A stretch of DNA of 64,000 nucleotides from Mariniplasma anaerobium. GTDB taxonomy: Bacteria > Bacillota_I > Bacilli_A > Acholeplasmatales > Acholeplasmataceae. The translations under genes and the position numbers were made by a program. The notes beneath the pieces were generated by a model. The model saw nothing but the letters and a program-made list of their open reading frames with translations. It searched no databases and had not been told where the DNA came from. Shown piece by piece: positions 8,394 through 20,697 of the stretch (position 1 is the stretch's first letter; each line of letters begins with the position of its first letter). The stretch is from the NCBI RefSeq assembly GCF_016865445.1, contig NZ_AP024412.1:1488001-1552000 (forward strand). The letters are read 5' to 3'.

Positions 8394-8889
8394 AACTTAT
8401 CTCCTCTTTTCTTAATATGTTTTATAGTAACTTCATTAGCTATTATATCAGGTAATACAGTCTTCACATTAAAATGTTCTAACATCATCTTATGAGCAAA
8501 TGCTATTGCATCAATCTCAATCTCCTGCTTTAGATATTCTTCTTCTGGAATATCTTTTTTTGTAGGTGAATTGTAATTACTCATTTCATCTGACCATTTT
8601 TTAATCGCGAGTGAATCAACTATTTCAGTTCCATTATATTCACCTGTTATAACTCTCCATTGAAAAACATGTCTGCTTTCATGAAAACAAGTAACCTGGA
8701 TTTCCAATTGATTTGCTTGTTCTATCCAATCTTCATTAAATGCTATGATATATTTATCCTTTAGGAAGATGGAATTGATTCCTTTTTTCGTTAAATCTTT
8801 GTTATAAAAAATTGCACATCAGGAGTTTCTATACCTAGTATATGTGCAGCTAACTTTGTTCCGTTTATCGCAACTTGGTAGTTATCCAT
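8390..8889 (-). pseudogene. Frameshifted HExxH metalloprotease-like gene
   Basis: An ATG at 8889 behind AGGGG opens a frame (MDNYQVAINGTKLAAHILG...) that stops after 32 codons. Adding one base to the A6/T6 run at 8806-8811 joins it to the downstream frame ending at 8390. The joined protein of about 166 residues reads FHESRHVFQW in the middle (HExxH zinc site) and QEIEIDAIAFAHKMM later (a third-ligand Glu with E-x-D-A-x-A-F). This is the layout of small gluzincin-type peptidases. It is either a true frameshift, a phase-variable run, or a base-calling error in the homopolymer. It is upstream of, and overlaps, the three-TM protein gene. Confidence 0.7.
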
Positions 8890-8996
8890 AATGTGGTCCC
8901 CTAAATATCCTCTTGAATAAAATTATAACATATTTTCTTAATTATAAAAATACAAAAAAAGTCGCGGATAGTGTAAAATGGCTTGATTACTGAAAA

Positions 8997-9043
8997 CGTG
9001 TAAATCCATTTTAAATCGTGTATTTCAAAATGTAATCGTGTAG
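8997..9043. repeat. Degenerate repeat unit, right type, copy 2
   Basis: Three CGTGTA repeats with the spacers ATCCATTTTAA and TTTCAAAATGTA are nearly identical to 6640-6688. The following inverted arm (9044-9080) is strongly decayed. It lies in the 290-bp gap between the metalloprotease remnant and the tRNA cluster; apart from this unit and the hairpin at 9143, nothing else is seen there. Confidence 0.5.
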
Positions 9044-9136
9044 AAATTCTATTGAAATGTTCAAAATCTAGTAAAATCAGAGTACTTTTTCGGCTCGACA
9101 AATACTACCAAATGGAGAAACGGCCCTATATAGCGC

Positions 9137-9169
9137 AAAAAAAGGCCTGATACTATTGTATCAAACCTA
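9137..9169 (-). terminator. Terminator of the tRNA cluster
   Basis: On the minus strand, AGGTTTGATAC-AATA-GTATCAGGCCT forms an 11-bp stem (two G-U pairs) followed by seven T. It lies 12 nt after tRNA-Gly. Confidence 0.75.
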
Positions 9170-9180
9170 TGCTTTCAATA

Positions 9181-9254
9181 TGGAGCGGGTGATGAGAATC
9201 GAACTCACGTCAACAGCTTGGAAGGCTGTAGTTTTACCATTAAACTACACCCGC
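9181..9254 (-). tRNA. tRNA-Gly (TCC)
   Basis: This is a 74-nt cloverleaf with encoded CCA. The acceptor is GCGGGTG/CACCCGC, the anticodon loop CTTCCAA reads TCC, and the T loop is TTCGATT. It is the last gene of a four-tRNA transcript Glu-Arg-Pro-Gly. Confidence 0.97.
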
Positions 9255-9269
9255 ATATTAAATTAAAAG

Positions 9270-9346
9270 TGGTCGGGAAGACAGGATTTGAACCTGCGAC
9301 CTCCTGGTCCCAAACCAGGCGCTCTACCAAGCTAAGCTACTTCCCG
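9270..9346 (-). tRNA. tRNA-Pro (TGG)
   Basis: This is a 77-nt cloverleaf with encoded CCA. The acceptor is CGGGAAG/CTTCCCG, the anticodon loop is TTTGGGA with anticodon TGG, and the T arm is TTCAAAT. Confidence 0.97.
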
Positions 9347-9351
9347 AAACG

Positions 9352-9427
9352 TGGCGTACCCAAGAGGACTTGAACCCCCAGCCTTTTGATCCGTAGTCAA
9401 ACGCTCTATCCAATTGAGCTATGGGTA
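9352..9427 (-). tRNA. tRNA-Arg (ACG)
   Basis: This is a 76-nt cloverleaf with encoded CCA. The acceptor begins TACCCAT, and the anticodon loop CTACGGA gives ACG, the family normally edited to ICG by TadA. Confidence 0.97.
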
Positions 9428-9486
9428 CTTATAAGAGTTAAAAATAACTCATATCATAAAACGTACTCCTACGTTTGTTTTATTAT

Positions 9487-9562
9487 TGGTGACCCGTACG
9501 GGGTTCGAACCCGTGAGTGCATGCGTGAAAGGCATGTGAGTTAACCGTTTCTCCAACGGGCC
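9487..9562 (-). tRNA. tRNA-Glu (TTC)
   Basis: This is a 76-nt cloverleaf with encoded CCA. The acceptor is GGCCCGT/ACGGGTC, the anticodon loop CTTTCAC gives TTC, and the T arm is TTCGAAC. It is the first gene of the tRNA transcript. Confidence 0.97.
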
Positions 9563-9582
9563 AATATGTTACAGCACATATA

Positions 9583-9610
9583 ATTATACCAATATTTCTT
9601 GAATTGTCAA
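9583..9610 (-). promoter_or_regulatory. Promoter of the tRNA cluster
   Basis: A consensus -35 TTGACA (9605-9610, minus) and -10 TATAAT (9583-9588) are separated by 16 nt. They stand about 20 nt upstream of tRNA-Glu. Confidence 0.85.
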
Positions 9611-9680
9611 GACTATCGAAGAAGTTTTTTTATATTTTTATTTTTTTCTGCACATATGGCTTTATATCAAGATTATATGT

Positions 9681-10226
9681 CTAAAAAAGTATACTTTTTA
9701 AAAGATTTTCGGCTTTCTCATTATCGTATAAATACTTAACTATTTCATAAGCGAAATCATAGACCGCACCAGCACCACGTCCTGTAATGATTTTATCATC
9801 GCGAAATGCTTTAAAATTAGGTAAATATTCACCTTTTGGCATATCAATTTCTGATCCACTATAGCATGTAAATTTCTTTTTATCTAAAAGTCCAGCTTGA
9901 CCTAAAAATCTAGGACCAGCACAAATTGCTGCAACTAATTTATTTTTTTAATAAAAATAAGTTGCAATATATTTAATATTAATATCGTCATTTACTACTT
10001 TTGCAACATATTTACCACCAGGAATAACAACAAAATCAAATGAATCCAAATCTATTTCATCCATAAAATAATCTGCTTTAACCCTTTGATTAAAGGCGGT
10101 TATTATATCTTTTGTATTTTCAAATGTTAATGCAACCATGTCAATACCTGCTCTAGATAATAATGCTTTAGTAGCAAGTGCTTCTACATCTTCCATATCA
10201 TGGCTAAATACGATGATTCCCTTCAT
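9681..10226 (-). pseudogene. DJ-1/PfpI family protein interrupted by an in-frame stop
   Basis: The frame runs from ATG 10226 (RBS GGAGGTG) through KGIIVFSHDMEDVEALA to codon 92, where TAA stands in frame. It then continues without a shift for another 88 codons: KLVAAICAGPRFLG, then GAGAVYDFAYEIVKYL, to TAG at 9681. The first half holds the conserved FDFVVIPGG strand. The second half holds the nucleophile elbow AICAGP with its catalytic Cys. The stop therefore separates the two halves of a normal 180-residue DJ-1-like chaperone/deglycase. A single base change (for example from AAA, CAA or GAA) explains it. It overlaps the mtnN 3' end by 23 bp, so it was part of that operon. Confidence 0.8.
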
Positions 10227-10818
10227 AAGACACCTCCAAAACGTCTTTAAACACCTTAGCAAGTAAATGTGCTCCTGATGTCTGTTCAAATGCTTTATAG
10301 TGTTTAAAATGGTCTTTCATCCCTATGACATCTGAAATTAGTTTGATGCTTATCATAGGAACATTAAAATAATGTGCAACTTGATAAAAACTTGCACCTT
10401 CCATATCAAAAACTGCTGGTTGTTCAACTGGTGTTGTCATAAAATAATCGCCAGTATATAAAGATCCTTGTTTAGCATAATCAAGTTTTTTATTAATCCT
10501 CTTAAACATATTTTCATCTGATGTAAACACTTCAGGATAACCAGGAACTTGTCCTTTTTTATACCCAAATAATGTTAAATCAAAATCATGATAAACCGCA
10601 TGATTAATAAGTACAACATCATTAACTTCATAGGACATATTTCCTCCAGCAAAGCCAAGATTAATAATTCTATCGACTCTATGATTAGATAAATATTCAG
10701 TCAATTTCATAGCTGCATTCACTTTACCTACACCTGTAACAAGCACATCATGAGTTTCACTTTTTATCTTCAATATTTCAGATACTTCTTCTTTCATAGC
10801 AGCTACAATTAAAATCAT
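10204..10818 (-). CDS. mtnN: 5'-methylthioadenosine/S-adenosylhomocysteine nucleosidase
   Basis: This 204-residue protein hydrolyses MTA and SAH to adenine plus methylthioribose or ribosylhomocysteine, clearing by-products of SAM use. The N-terminal VAAMKEEV carries the catalytic Glu. GVGKVNAA and NLGFAGG form the phosphorylase-fold core. FDMEGASFYQVA contains the ribose-binding Met-Glu, and LISDVIG has the catalytic Asp. It is somewhat shorter than the usual 230 residues. It overlaps udk by 4 bp upstream and the DJ-1 remnant downstream, forming a small nucleoside-metabolism operon. Confidence 0.9.
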   Translation of the reverse strand: MILIVAAMKEEVSEILKIKSETHDVLVTGVGKVNAAMKLTEYLSNHRVDRIINLGFAGGNMSYEVNDVVLINHAVYHDFDLTLFGYKKGQVPGYPEVFTSDENMFKRINKKLDYAKQGSLYTGDYFMTTPVEQPAVFDMEGASFYQVAHYFNVPMISIKLISDVIGMKDHFKHYKAFEQTSGAHLLAKVFKDVLEVSYEGNHRI

Positions 10819-11441
10819 TTTCTTTCCCCTAAAATCTGTTTGATTTTGGCTACAATTAAATCTACAGCGATTGCATGCTTTGTATCATTTGGAATAAGAA
10901 CATCTGCATATCTTTTTGTAGGTTTTATATATTTATGAAACATTGGCTTTACAGTTTTTTGATATTGCAAAACAATATTTTCTAAAGAGCGACCTCTCTC
11001 TTTCATATCTCTTAACATTCTTCTAATAAATCTGGTATCATCATCTAATTCAACAAAAATACTAATATCAGCTAATTCTCTAATTCTTGGATTTTCTAAA
11101 ATCAAAATACCTTCAATAATAATAATTTTTTTAGGTAAAACGTGCTCGATTTTTTCACTTCTTGTAAATTTTTCAAAATCATAAACAGGTTTATCTATGG
11201 GTTCAAAATTTAATAAGGCTTTAATATCCTTATATAATAGTTCATTATCCAACGATCTTGGATGATCATAATTAATAAGATATCGTTTTTCCATAGGTAA
11301 ATCTTTTTGATCTAGATAATAGTCATCATGATTGATGATGATCACATCTTCTAATCCTGCTTTATCTAATATTTCTTGTACAACTGTACTTTTTCCAGAA
11401 GCTGATCCACCAGCAACTAATATAACTAAAGGTTTATCCAT
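10815..11441 (-). CDS. udk: Uridine kinase
   Basis: The 208-residue product is full length for uridine/cytidine kinase, which phosphorylates uridine and cytidine in pyrimidine salvage. The P-loop GGSASGKST is at residues 11-19. HDDYYLDQKDLPMEKR and YDHPRSLDNELL are the nucleoside-binding segments. EGILIL is the Walker B strand, and the lid contains RFIRRMLRDMKERGRSLE. It overlaps mtnN by 4 bp. The GNAT gene lies 21 bp upstream on the same strand, so all are likely co-transcribed. Confidence 0.92.
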   Translation of the reverse strand: MDKPLVILVAGGSASGKSTVVQEILDKAGLEDVIIINHDDYYLDQKDLPMEKRYLINYDHPRSLDNELLYKDIKALLNFEPIDKPVYDFEKFTRSEKIEHVLPKKIIIIEGILILENPRIRELADISIFVELDDDTRFIRRMLRDMKERGRSLENIVLQYQKTVKPMFHKYIKPTKRYADVLIPNDTKHAIAVDLIVAKIKQILGERK

Positions 11442-11451
11442 TATCTTTTAC

Positions 11452-11763
11452 CTAAATTCGACATTCTGGCGAGAGTTCCGCCTGAATTAATTGATCAATT
11501 AAATGATCATATTCTTTATGTTTTTTAAACCATACAATCGAATACGGGCAAGTTGCAACTACTTTATATCCTAGTTTTTCTGCATGTTTACAAACTTCAT
11601 GCATTAATTTGCTTGCTACCCCATGTCCTCTTAAAGTTGGATCAACATAGGTATGATCAACAACAACAGTTTCCTTATTATATAAAGGGAAAGTTGCTTC
11701 TACAATAACTTTATCTTCATTATCTTTAACATATATTTTGTGATTTTCATATATAAACTCCAT
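11452..11763 (-). CDS. Small GNAT-fold acetyltransferase (YjdJ-like)
   Basis: This short GNAT domain of about 103 residues resembles the YjdJ / GCN5-related single-domain family. The acetyl-CoA loop is VDPTLRGHGVASKLMHEVCKHA, followed by YKVVATCPYSIVWFKKH, which contains the Cys-Pro-Tyr typical of this subfamily. The ATG at 11763 is chosen over an upstream TTG because GAGGAG lies 9 nt before it. The substrate is unknown. It is first in the GNAT-udk-mtnN transcript. Confidence 0.8.
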   Translation of the reverse strand: MEFIYENHKIYVKDNEDKVIVEATFPLYNKETVVVDHTYVDPTLRGHGVASKLMHEVCKHAEKLGYKVVATCPYSIVWFKKHKEYDHLIDQLIQAELSPECRI

Positions 11764-11986
11764 ATTAATCAACTCCTCGTAAAAAGTATATCATATTTTG
11801 GCAAAATGACAACCGCAGTACTTTGTATTTTTATATTAAAAATAAATAAATAAAATAAATAGAGTACATATTTATTTCATTTCTAAATAAGGTCCTTTTT
11901 TATAATAAAAGGTGCGTTTATTTATAATTATTTATCATTATTTGATATAATCATAGTATAATTAATATTTACAAGGAGGACAAGTT

Positions 11987-13837
11987 ATGTCAAAAAAACA
12001 ATTAATTATTGAAACAGGTTCAGTAGCTATATCCGTCATTTTTATTATAGCCGCTTTTATTTTGCAATCAATTACTGGTGCCACACCATGGTATGTCATC
12101 GTATTATTTGGTTTATCATTTGCGATTGGTGGTTTTGCAAAAGCTAAAGAAGGTATTTTAGCAACCATTAAAGATAAATCCTTAAATGTTGAAATTCTAA
12201 TGATTCTTGCTGCTTTAGGCGCATTTATTGTTGGTAGTTATTCTGAAGGTGCTATTTTAATTTTAATTTTCTCAATTAGTGGTGTTTTAGAATCTTATGC
12301 AACATCAAAAACCGAAAAAGAATTAACAAGTCTTTTAGAATTAGCTCCAAAAACCGCTATATTATATATAGATGGTAAAGAATCTGAAGTAGAAATTGAA
12401 AATCTTCATATAGGAGACCAAGTTATTGTTAAAGTTGGTCAACAAATGCCAGTTGATGGAAAAATCATCAAAGGCGAAACTTCTCTTGATCAATCACCCA
12501 TCACTGGTGAATTTATTCCGGTATATAAAAAAATAGGTGATGAAGTATTCGCTGGATCAATTAATATCGAGCAAACAGTTATCGTAGAAACTACAAAAGA
12601 TCCTAAAGAATCCGTCGTTCAAAAAATTATTACCTTTGTTCAAGAAGCACAAGAAAATAAAACAGAGTCACAAACATTAATTAATAAGATTGAAAAATAT
12701 TATGTTTACTTTGTTATTTTATTTGCTATTTCATTTATGATTTTCCCTCCATTATTTAATTGGTTACCTGCAAAAGAAGCATTTAGACGAGGTATTGTTG
12801 TTTTAGTTGTTGGATCACCTTGTGCACTAGTCGCTTCTATTACTCCTGCGATGCTATCTAGTTTATCAAATGCCGCAAGAAAACGTATTTTGGTAAAAGG
12901 TGGAAAAACATTAGAAGATATGATTGGTTTAAAAGCTGTTGTATTTGATAAAACAGGAACCATCACAACTGGTACTCCAAAAGTTGTAGATATCATAACT
13001 GCTAAGGATCAAGATCGTGATTATATTTTAAATTTATTATATACTATTGAAAAACAATCAAATCACCCTCTAGCTAATTCAGTTACAGCACATCTAGAAA
13101 AACAAAAAGAAATAGATAATATTAATACTAACGAGATATCAGGTAGAGGTATGACAGCAACTATCGGTGAAGATCATTGGAAAACCGGTAAATTTGAATC
13201 TAAAGTTACAACAAAATGCAATAGAGAATTACAATCTGCAAAAGTAAAAGGTCATAGTATCATATATATTATTAAAAACGATGAAATGATAGGTTTCGTA
13301 GCTTTAACTGATACCATAAGAGATAATGTCCAAGAAGTTACAAAAGCGCTTAAGAACTTAAATATTAAGTCCGTATTGTTAACTGGTGATCACGAAGATA
13401 CTGCAAAAGCTATTGCATTAGAAGCTGGCATAGAAACCTACTTAGCAAACTGTCTTCCTGAAGATAAAGCCGACTATGTTAAAAAGCTACAAAAAGACGT
13501 TGGCAAGGTGTTAATGATTGGTGATGGTATCAATGATGCACCAGCACTTGCAACTGCTGATATAGGTGTTGCTATGGGTGCCGGAACAGATGTTTCACTA
13601 GAAACTGCTGATATTGTCTTTATGAATAATAATATTGAAAACCTTCCAAAAATCATTAATTTATCAAGACGCATGAGACGCATAACAATTCAAAATGTTA
13701 TATTCTCTACAAGTGTCATTGCGTTACTTATGATCACAAACCTTTTTGGTAAAATTGAATTACCACTAGGTGTTGTAGCACATGAAGGTTCAACAATTTT
13801 AGTTATTTTAAATAGTTTAAGACTTTTATTTAAATAA
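11987..13837 (+). CDS. P1B-type heavy-metal-transporting ATPase, SPC/HEGST subtype
   Basis: This 616-residue P-type ATPase exports a transition metal across the membrane. It has no N-terminal metal-binding domain. Order: two to four TM helices; the actuator with TGE (near 167); the TM6 motif SPCALVAS near 277; the phosphorylation site DKTGTITTG near 323; GDGINDAPALA near 510; and HEGST in the last TM. SPC instead of CPC, together with HEGS/GT, marks the P1B-4 group (Co2+, Zn2+ or Fe2+ efflux, as in PfeT or CtpD), not copper. The RBS AAGGAGG lies 8 nt before the ATG, and TATAAT-like -10 boxes lie at about 11944-11960. It is divergent from the udk operon. Confidence 0.88.
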   Translation: MSKKQLIIETGSVAISVIFIIAAFILQSITGATPWYVIVLFGLSFAIGGFAKAKEGILATIKDKSLNVEILMILAALGAFIVGSYSEGAILILIFSISGVLESYATSKTEKELTSLLELAPKTAILYIDGKESEVEIENLHIGDQVIVKVGQQMPVDGKIIKGETSLDQSPITGEFIPVYKKIGDEVFAGSINIEQTVIVETTKDPKESVVQKIITFVQEAQENKTESQTLINKIEKYYVYFVILFAISFMIFPPLFNWLPAKEAFRRGIVVLVVGSPCALVASITPAMLSSLSNAARKRILVKGGKTLEDMIGLKAVVFDKTGTITTGTPKVVDIITAKDQDRDYILNLLYTIEKQSNHPLANSVTAHLEKQKEIDNINTNEISGRGMTATIGEDHWKTGKFESKVTTKCNRELQSAKVKGHSIIYIIKNDEMIGFVALTDTIRDNVQEVTKALKNLNIKSVLLTGDHEDTAKAIALEAGIETYLANCLPEDKADYVKKLQKDVGKVLMIGDGINDAPALATADIGVAMGAGTDVSLETADIVFMNNNIENLPKIINLSRRMRRITIQNVIFSTSVIALLMITNLFGKIELPLGVVAHEGSTILVILNSLRLLFK

Positions 13838-13860
13838 TTTAATCATTTACAAATAAGAAA

Positions 13861-13893
13861 AAGGATATCTAAATTAAAGATATCCTTTTTTTG
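13861..13893 (+). terminator. Terminator of the metal ATPase gene
   Basis: The stem AAGGATATCT/AGATATCCTT at 13861-13887 is followed by a run of T. Confidence 0.9.
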
Positions 13894-13895
13894 CA

Positions 13896-13919
13896 TAAAA
13901 AAAACGGCATTTGCCGTTG
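13896..13919 (-). terminator. Terminator of the rrn-tRNA-Asn transcript
   Basis: AACGGCA/TGCCGTT is followed on the minus strand by eight T, 11 nt after tRNA-Asn. It sits back to back with the ATPase terminator. Confidence 0.88.
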
Positions 13920-13929
13920 ATAGTGTAAG

Positions 13930-14006
13930 TGGCGCCCACACTAGGACTCGAACCTAGGACCCCCTGATTAACAGTCAGGTGCTCTAACCGACTGAGCTAT
14001 GTAGGC
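13930..14006 (-). tRNA. tRNA-Asn (GTT)
   Basis: This is a 77-nt cloverleaf with encoded CCA. The acceptor is GCCTACA/TGTGGGC and the anticodon loop CTGTTAA gives GTT. It lies about 46 bp after 5S rRNA on the same strand and ends the rrn operon. Confidence 0.97.
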
Positions 14007-14051
14007 ATCATAAGGATAGGCGCTACTAAATATTTATAAATAAGTAAGATT

Positions 14052-14162
14052 TGCCTGGCAACGTCCTATCTTCGCTCCTTGGAACTATTTTCGGCGCTGA
14101 AGTGCTTAACTACTGTGTTCGGCATGGGAACAGGTGTGACCACTTCGCTATCGTCACCAGAC
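14052..14162 (-). rRNA. rrf: 5S ribosomal RNA
   Basis: On the minus strand the sequence contains the 5S-typical GTCACACCTGTTCCCATGCC and GAACACAGTAGTTAAG, and the ends TCTGGTGACGATAGC / TTGCCAGGC pair with each other. Length is about 110 nt. The ends are estimated to a few bases. Confidence 0.95.
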
Positions 14163-14212
14163 ATCTCTCAAAACTAGATAAATTCTTTGTAAATGAATGA
14201 AAATATTAATAA

Positions 14213-17052
<2,840 letters not shown>

Positions 17053-17131
17053 TTTTCTTCTTTCATTTACGACAGAATTTATCTACTTTTCAAAGATCTA
17101 TCTTACTGATTAAAAATACTTGAAAGACTAA

Positions 17132-17202
17132 TCTTTCAAAACTGAATATGATGAGTGTATCTTGGAAATTTGTATATGCGTTATTGCATATGCCTTTCTC
17201 CT
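17132..17202 (-). other. 16S-23S spacer with processing-stem arm, no tRNA
   Basis: The spacer between 16S and 23S (about 17053-17202) has no tRNA gene. TCAAAACTGAATATGATG at 17137 onward, continuing to GTGTATC, is the inverted partner of 18802-18834 (GATACACTCATCAT then AATTCAGTTTTCAAAG). The two form the stem that loops out 16S for RNase III cleavage. A second small hairpin (TATGCG/GCATAT) is at 17173-17190. Confidence 0.75.
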
Positions 17203-18727
<1,525 letters not shown>

Positions 18728-18867
18728 TATAGTTTGTTTGTTAATAGCTCTTTTTGTTTTCTAGCTTTGTTTTGTTTCTTTGTTTCTTTGTTTCTTCGTT
18801 TGATACACTCATCATAATTCAGTTTTCAAAGATCAATCCGCACACATCTAATTAGGCGTGCTTTAAT

Positions 18868-18896
18868 ATAATACCAAATGAAACTAAGTTTGTCAA
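18868..18896 (-). promoter_or_regulatory. rrn promoter, proximal
   Basis: -35 TTGACA (18891-18896) and -10 TATTAT (18868-18873) have a 17-nt spacer. It stands about 140 nt upstream of mature 16S. A TTTCTTTG tandem repeat lies in the leader at about 18772-18800. Confidence 0.85.
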
Positions 18897-18970
18897 CTGA
18901 TTTTAAAGATTTTTTACAGTTTAATTTTTCTTAATTTTTTGGCTTGCCACCTGTTTTGGCGACCTGTTAT

Positions 18971-18999
18971 ATTCTATCTTACTTTATACTTAAAGTCAA
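18971..18999 (-). promoter_or_regulatory. rrn promoter, distal
   Basis: -35 TTGACT (18994-18999) and -10 TAGAAT (18971-18976) have a 17-nt spacer, about 100 bp upstream of the proximal promoter. Tandem promoters are usual for rrn operons. Confidence 0.65.
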
Positions 19000-19064
19000 T
19001 AGTTTTGACTATAAAAACAATACTTTTTTCCTAACAATACTTTTTGGCTCTTATTAAGCCATAT

Positions 19065-19097
19065 TTTATAAAAAAGGCGATATTTTTCGCCTTTTTT
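19065..19097 (-). terminator. Terminator of the uppS-cdsA-dxr-rseP operon
   Basis: AAAAAGGCGA/TCGCCTTTTTT lies directly after the rseP stop and is followed by a T-rich tail on the minus strand. Confidence 0.88.
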
Positions 19098-19107
19098 ATG
19101 AACTATT

Positions 19108-20694
19108 TTATAAATTTGCAATCAATCTTAAAATATCTTTATACGTTACGAAAACAAACATAGCTAATAAGAGGATAAACATTACATTATTTATGCTATT
19201 TTCTAGCTTTCTTGGTAGTGGTTTCTTAGTAACTGCTTCAATGCCTAAAAATACTAATCTACCTCCATCAAGTGCTGGTATCGGTAATAAATTTAAAAGT
19301 CCAATATTAATACTTAAAAATCCAGTAAATGCAATGATTGATAATAGACCTTGTTTAGCTGTATTACTCACTAGTGAATAGATTCCAACCGGACCAGATA
19401 AATCTCCAATGCCTAAATTCTCGCTACGATCAAATAATAATCCAAGTGTTGTGAATACTTCTCCCATATCACTTGCTACTCTCTTAGGAGCATATAGTAA
19501 TGTATACCCCCAGTTAAAATCAGATGTTGCAGTGATACCTAATTGAAATAAAATACCTTCGGTCCCAAGTTTGTTTAATGCAGTTTCACTAATTAAATCA
19601 TATGATGCATTAGCTGATACTCCATCTCTTTGATAAACAACTACAACAGCACCACTTGTGTAATTTCGAAATACAGAAACAATATCATTCCAGTTATCAA
19701 CATCATAGCTTGTGCTATCAATTATGATTTGTTGAATAATGTCACCTTTTTTTAACCCACCATCTGATTGAGCACGACCATAGCTTTGTCCAATAATTGG
19801 TTCACTATTATAAATGGTAACTTCATCAGTATCTGGATCAACATATGTGTTGACGATACCTGCCATTTGAATTGCCACACTGACTGCAATATCATTAGCA
19901 ATAAAAACTTGTCCATCTCTATCATATGTAATATCTAATAGGGCATGATCTAGAGTTGCTAGAACACTAGGAATGTCAGTCCATGAATTAACTGGATTAC
20001 CATCGATTGCAAGTATTAAATCTCCAGATTCTATGCCAGCAATATCAGCTGCATAATCAGGTGATACTTCATCAATCATATTAGATTCTAAATTAGGTTT
20101 TTGAACAAAAAATCCTACAATCAAAAATAACAAGAATGCTAAAATGAAATTCATCATAGGTCCTGCAAATATAACTAAAAATCTTTCCCAAAGTGTTTTA
20201 CTTTCAAAACTCTTTTCAGAAGGCGTAATCCACATTTCATGTTTTTCATCTAACTTGTAATTAGCATCTCTTAAAACTGAATATTTTTTAACTTCTTGAT
20301 CTACTTTTAAATCAATAAAAAGTGGATCGAAATCTTTACCATATAAATCAAAGTCCACAACTTGACCATAAACATCTGCACTAACCTTATCAGTTAATAT
20401 GATTTGATAAACTAATCCTTGTTCATTAATCTTTAGTCCAATGGTTTGTTCTTCTTTTATTAATGCATCGCTAATAGCTTCTCCTGCCATAGAAACATAT
20501 CCACCAATTGGGATACCCCTAACAGAATATATAGTTTCACCTTTTCTTTTTTGATAAATTGCTGGTCCCATACCAATAGAAAATTCATGGCATAAAATTC
20601 CAGCTCTTTTTGCAAAATAAAAGTGACCTGCTTCATGGATTAATATAATAACTCCTAAAACTACTACAAATAATAGTATATTAAGTATAAACAT
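19108..20694 (-). CDS. rseP: RIP site-2 zinc metalloprotease RseP/RasP
   Basis: This intramembrane protease cleaves membrane-embedded anti-sigma factors and signal-peptide remnants. HEAGH is at residues 20-24 within the first TM. A PDZ domain follows the second TM (GIESGDLILAIDGNPVNSW), with a further PDZ-like stretch (GLKKGDIIQQI). The second active-site motif is NLLPIPALDGGRL. At 528 residues it is about 100 longer than usual: an insertion of roughly 100 residues lies between the first catalytic helix and ERFLVIFAGPMMNF. It is the last gene of a four-gene operon with dxr 3 bp upstream, an arrangement common in Firmicutes. Confidence 0.93.
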   Translation of the reverse strand: MFILNILLFVVVLGVIILIHEAGHFYFAKRAGILCHEFSIGMGPAIYQKRKGETIYSVRGIPIGGYVSMAGEAISDALIKEEQTIGLKINEQGLVYQIILTDKVSADVYGQVVDFDLYGKDFDPLFIDLKVDQEVKKYSVLRDANYKLDEKHEMWITPSEKSFESKTLWERFLVIFAGPMMNFILAFLLFLIVGFFVQKPNLESNMIDEVSPDYAADIAGIESGDLILAIDGNPVNSWTDIPSVLATLDHALLDITYDRDGQVFIANDIAVSVAIQMAGIVNTYVDPDTDEVTIYNSEPIIGQSYGRAQSDGGLKKGDIIQQIIIDSTSYDVDNWNDIVSVFRNYTSGAVVVVYQRDGVSANASYDLISETALNKLGTEGILFQLGITATSDFNWGYTLLYAPKRVASDMGEVFTTLGLLFDRSENLGIGDLSGPVGIYSLVSNTAKQGLLSIIAFTGFLSINIGLLNLLPIPALDGGRLVFLGIEAVTKKPLPRKLENSINNVMFILLLAMFVFVTYKDILRLIANL

Positions 20695-20697
20695 AAA

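Noticed and set aside
8901-9101. Minus-strand ORF of 66 codons
   Set aside because: It covers the degenerate repeat block and has no RBS or protein-like composition.
18771-18801. TTTCTTTG tandem repeats as a possible functional array
   Set aside because: Short simple-sequence run in the rrn leader; no evidence of function beyond low complexity.
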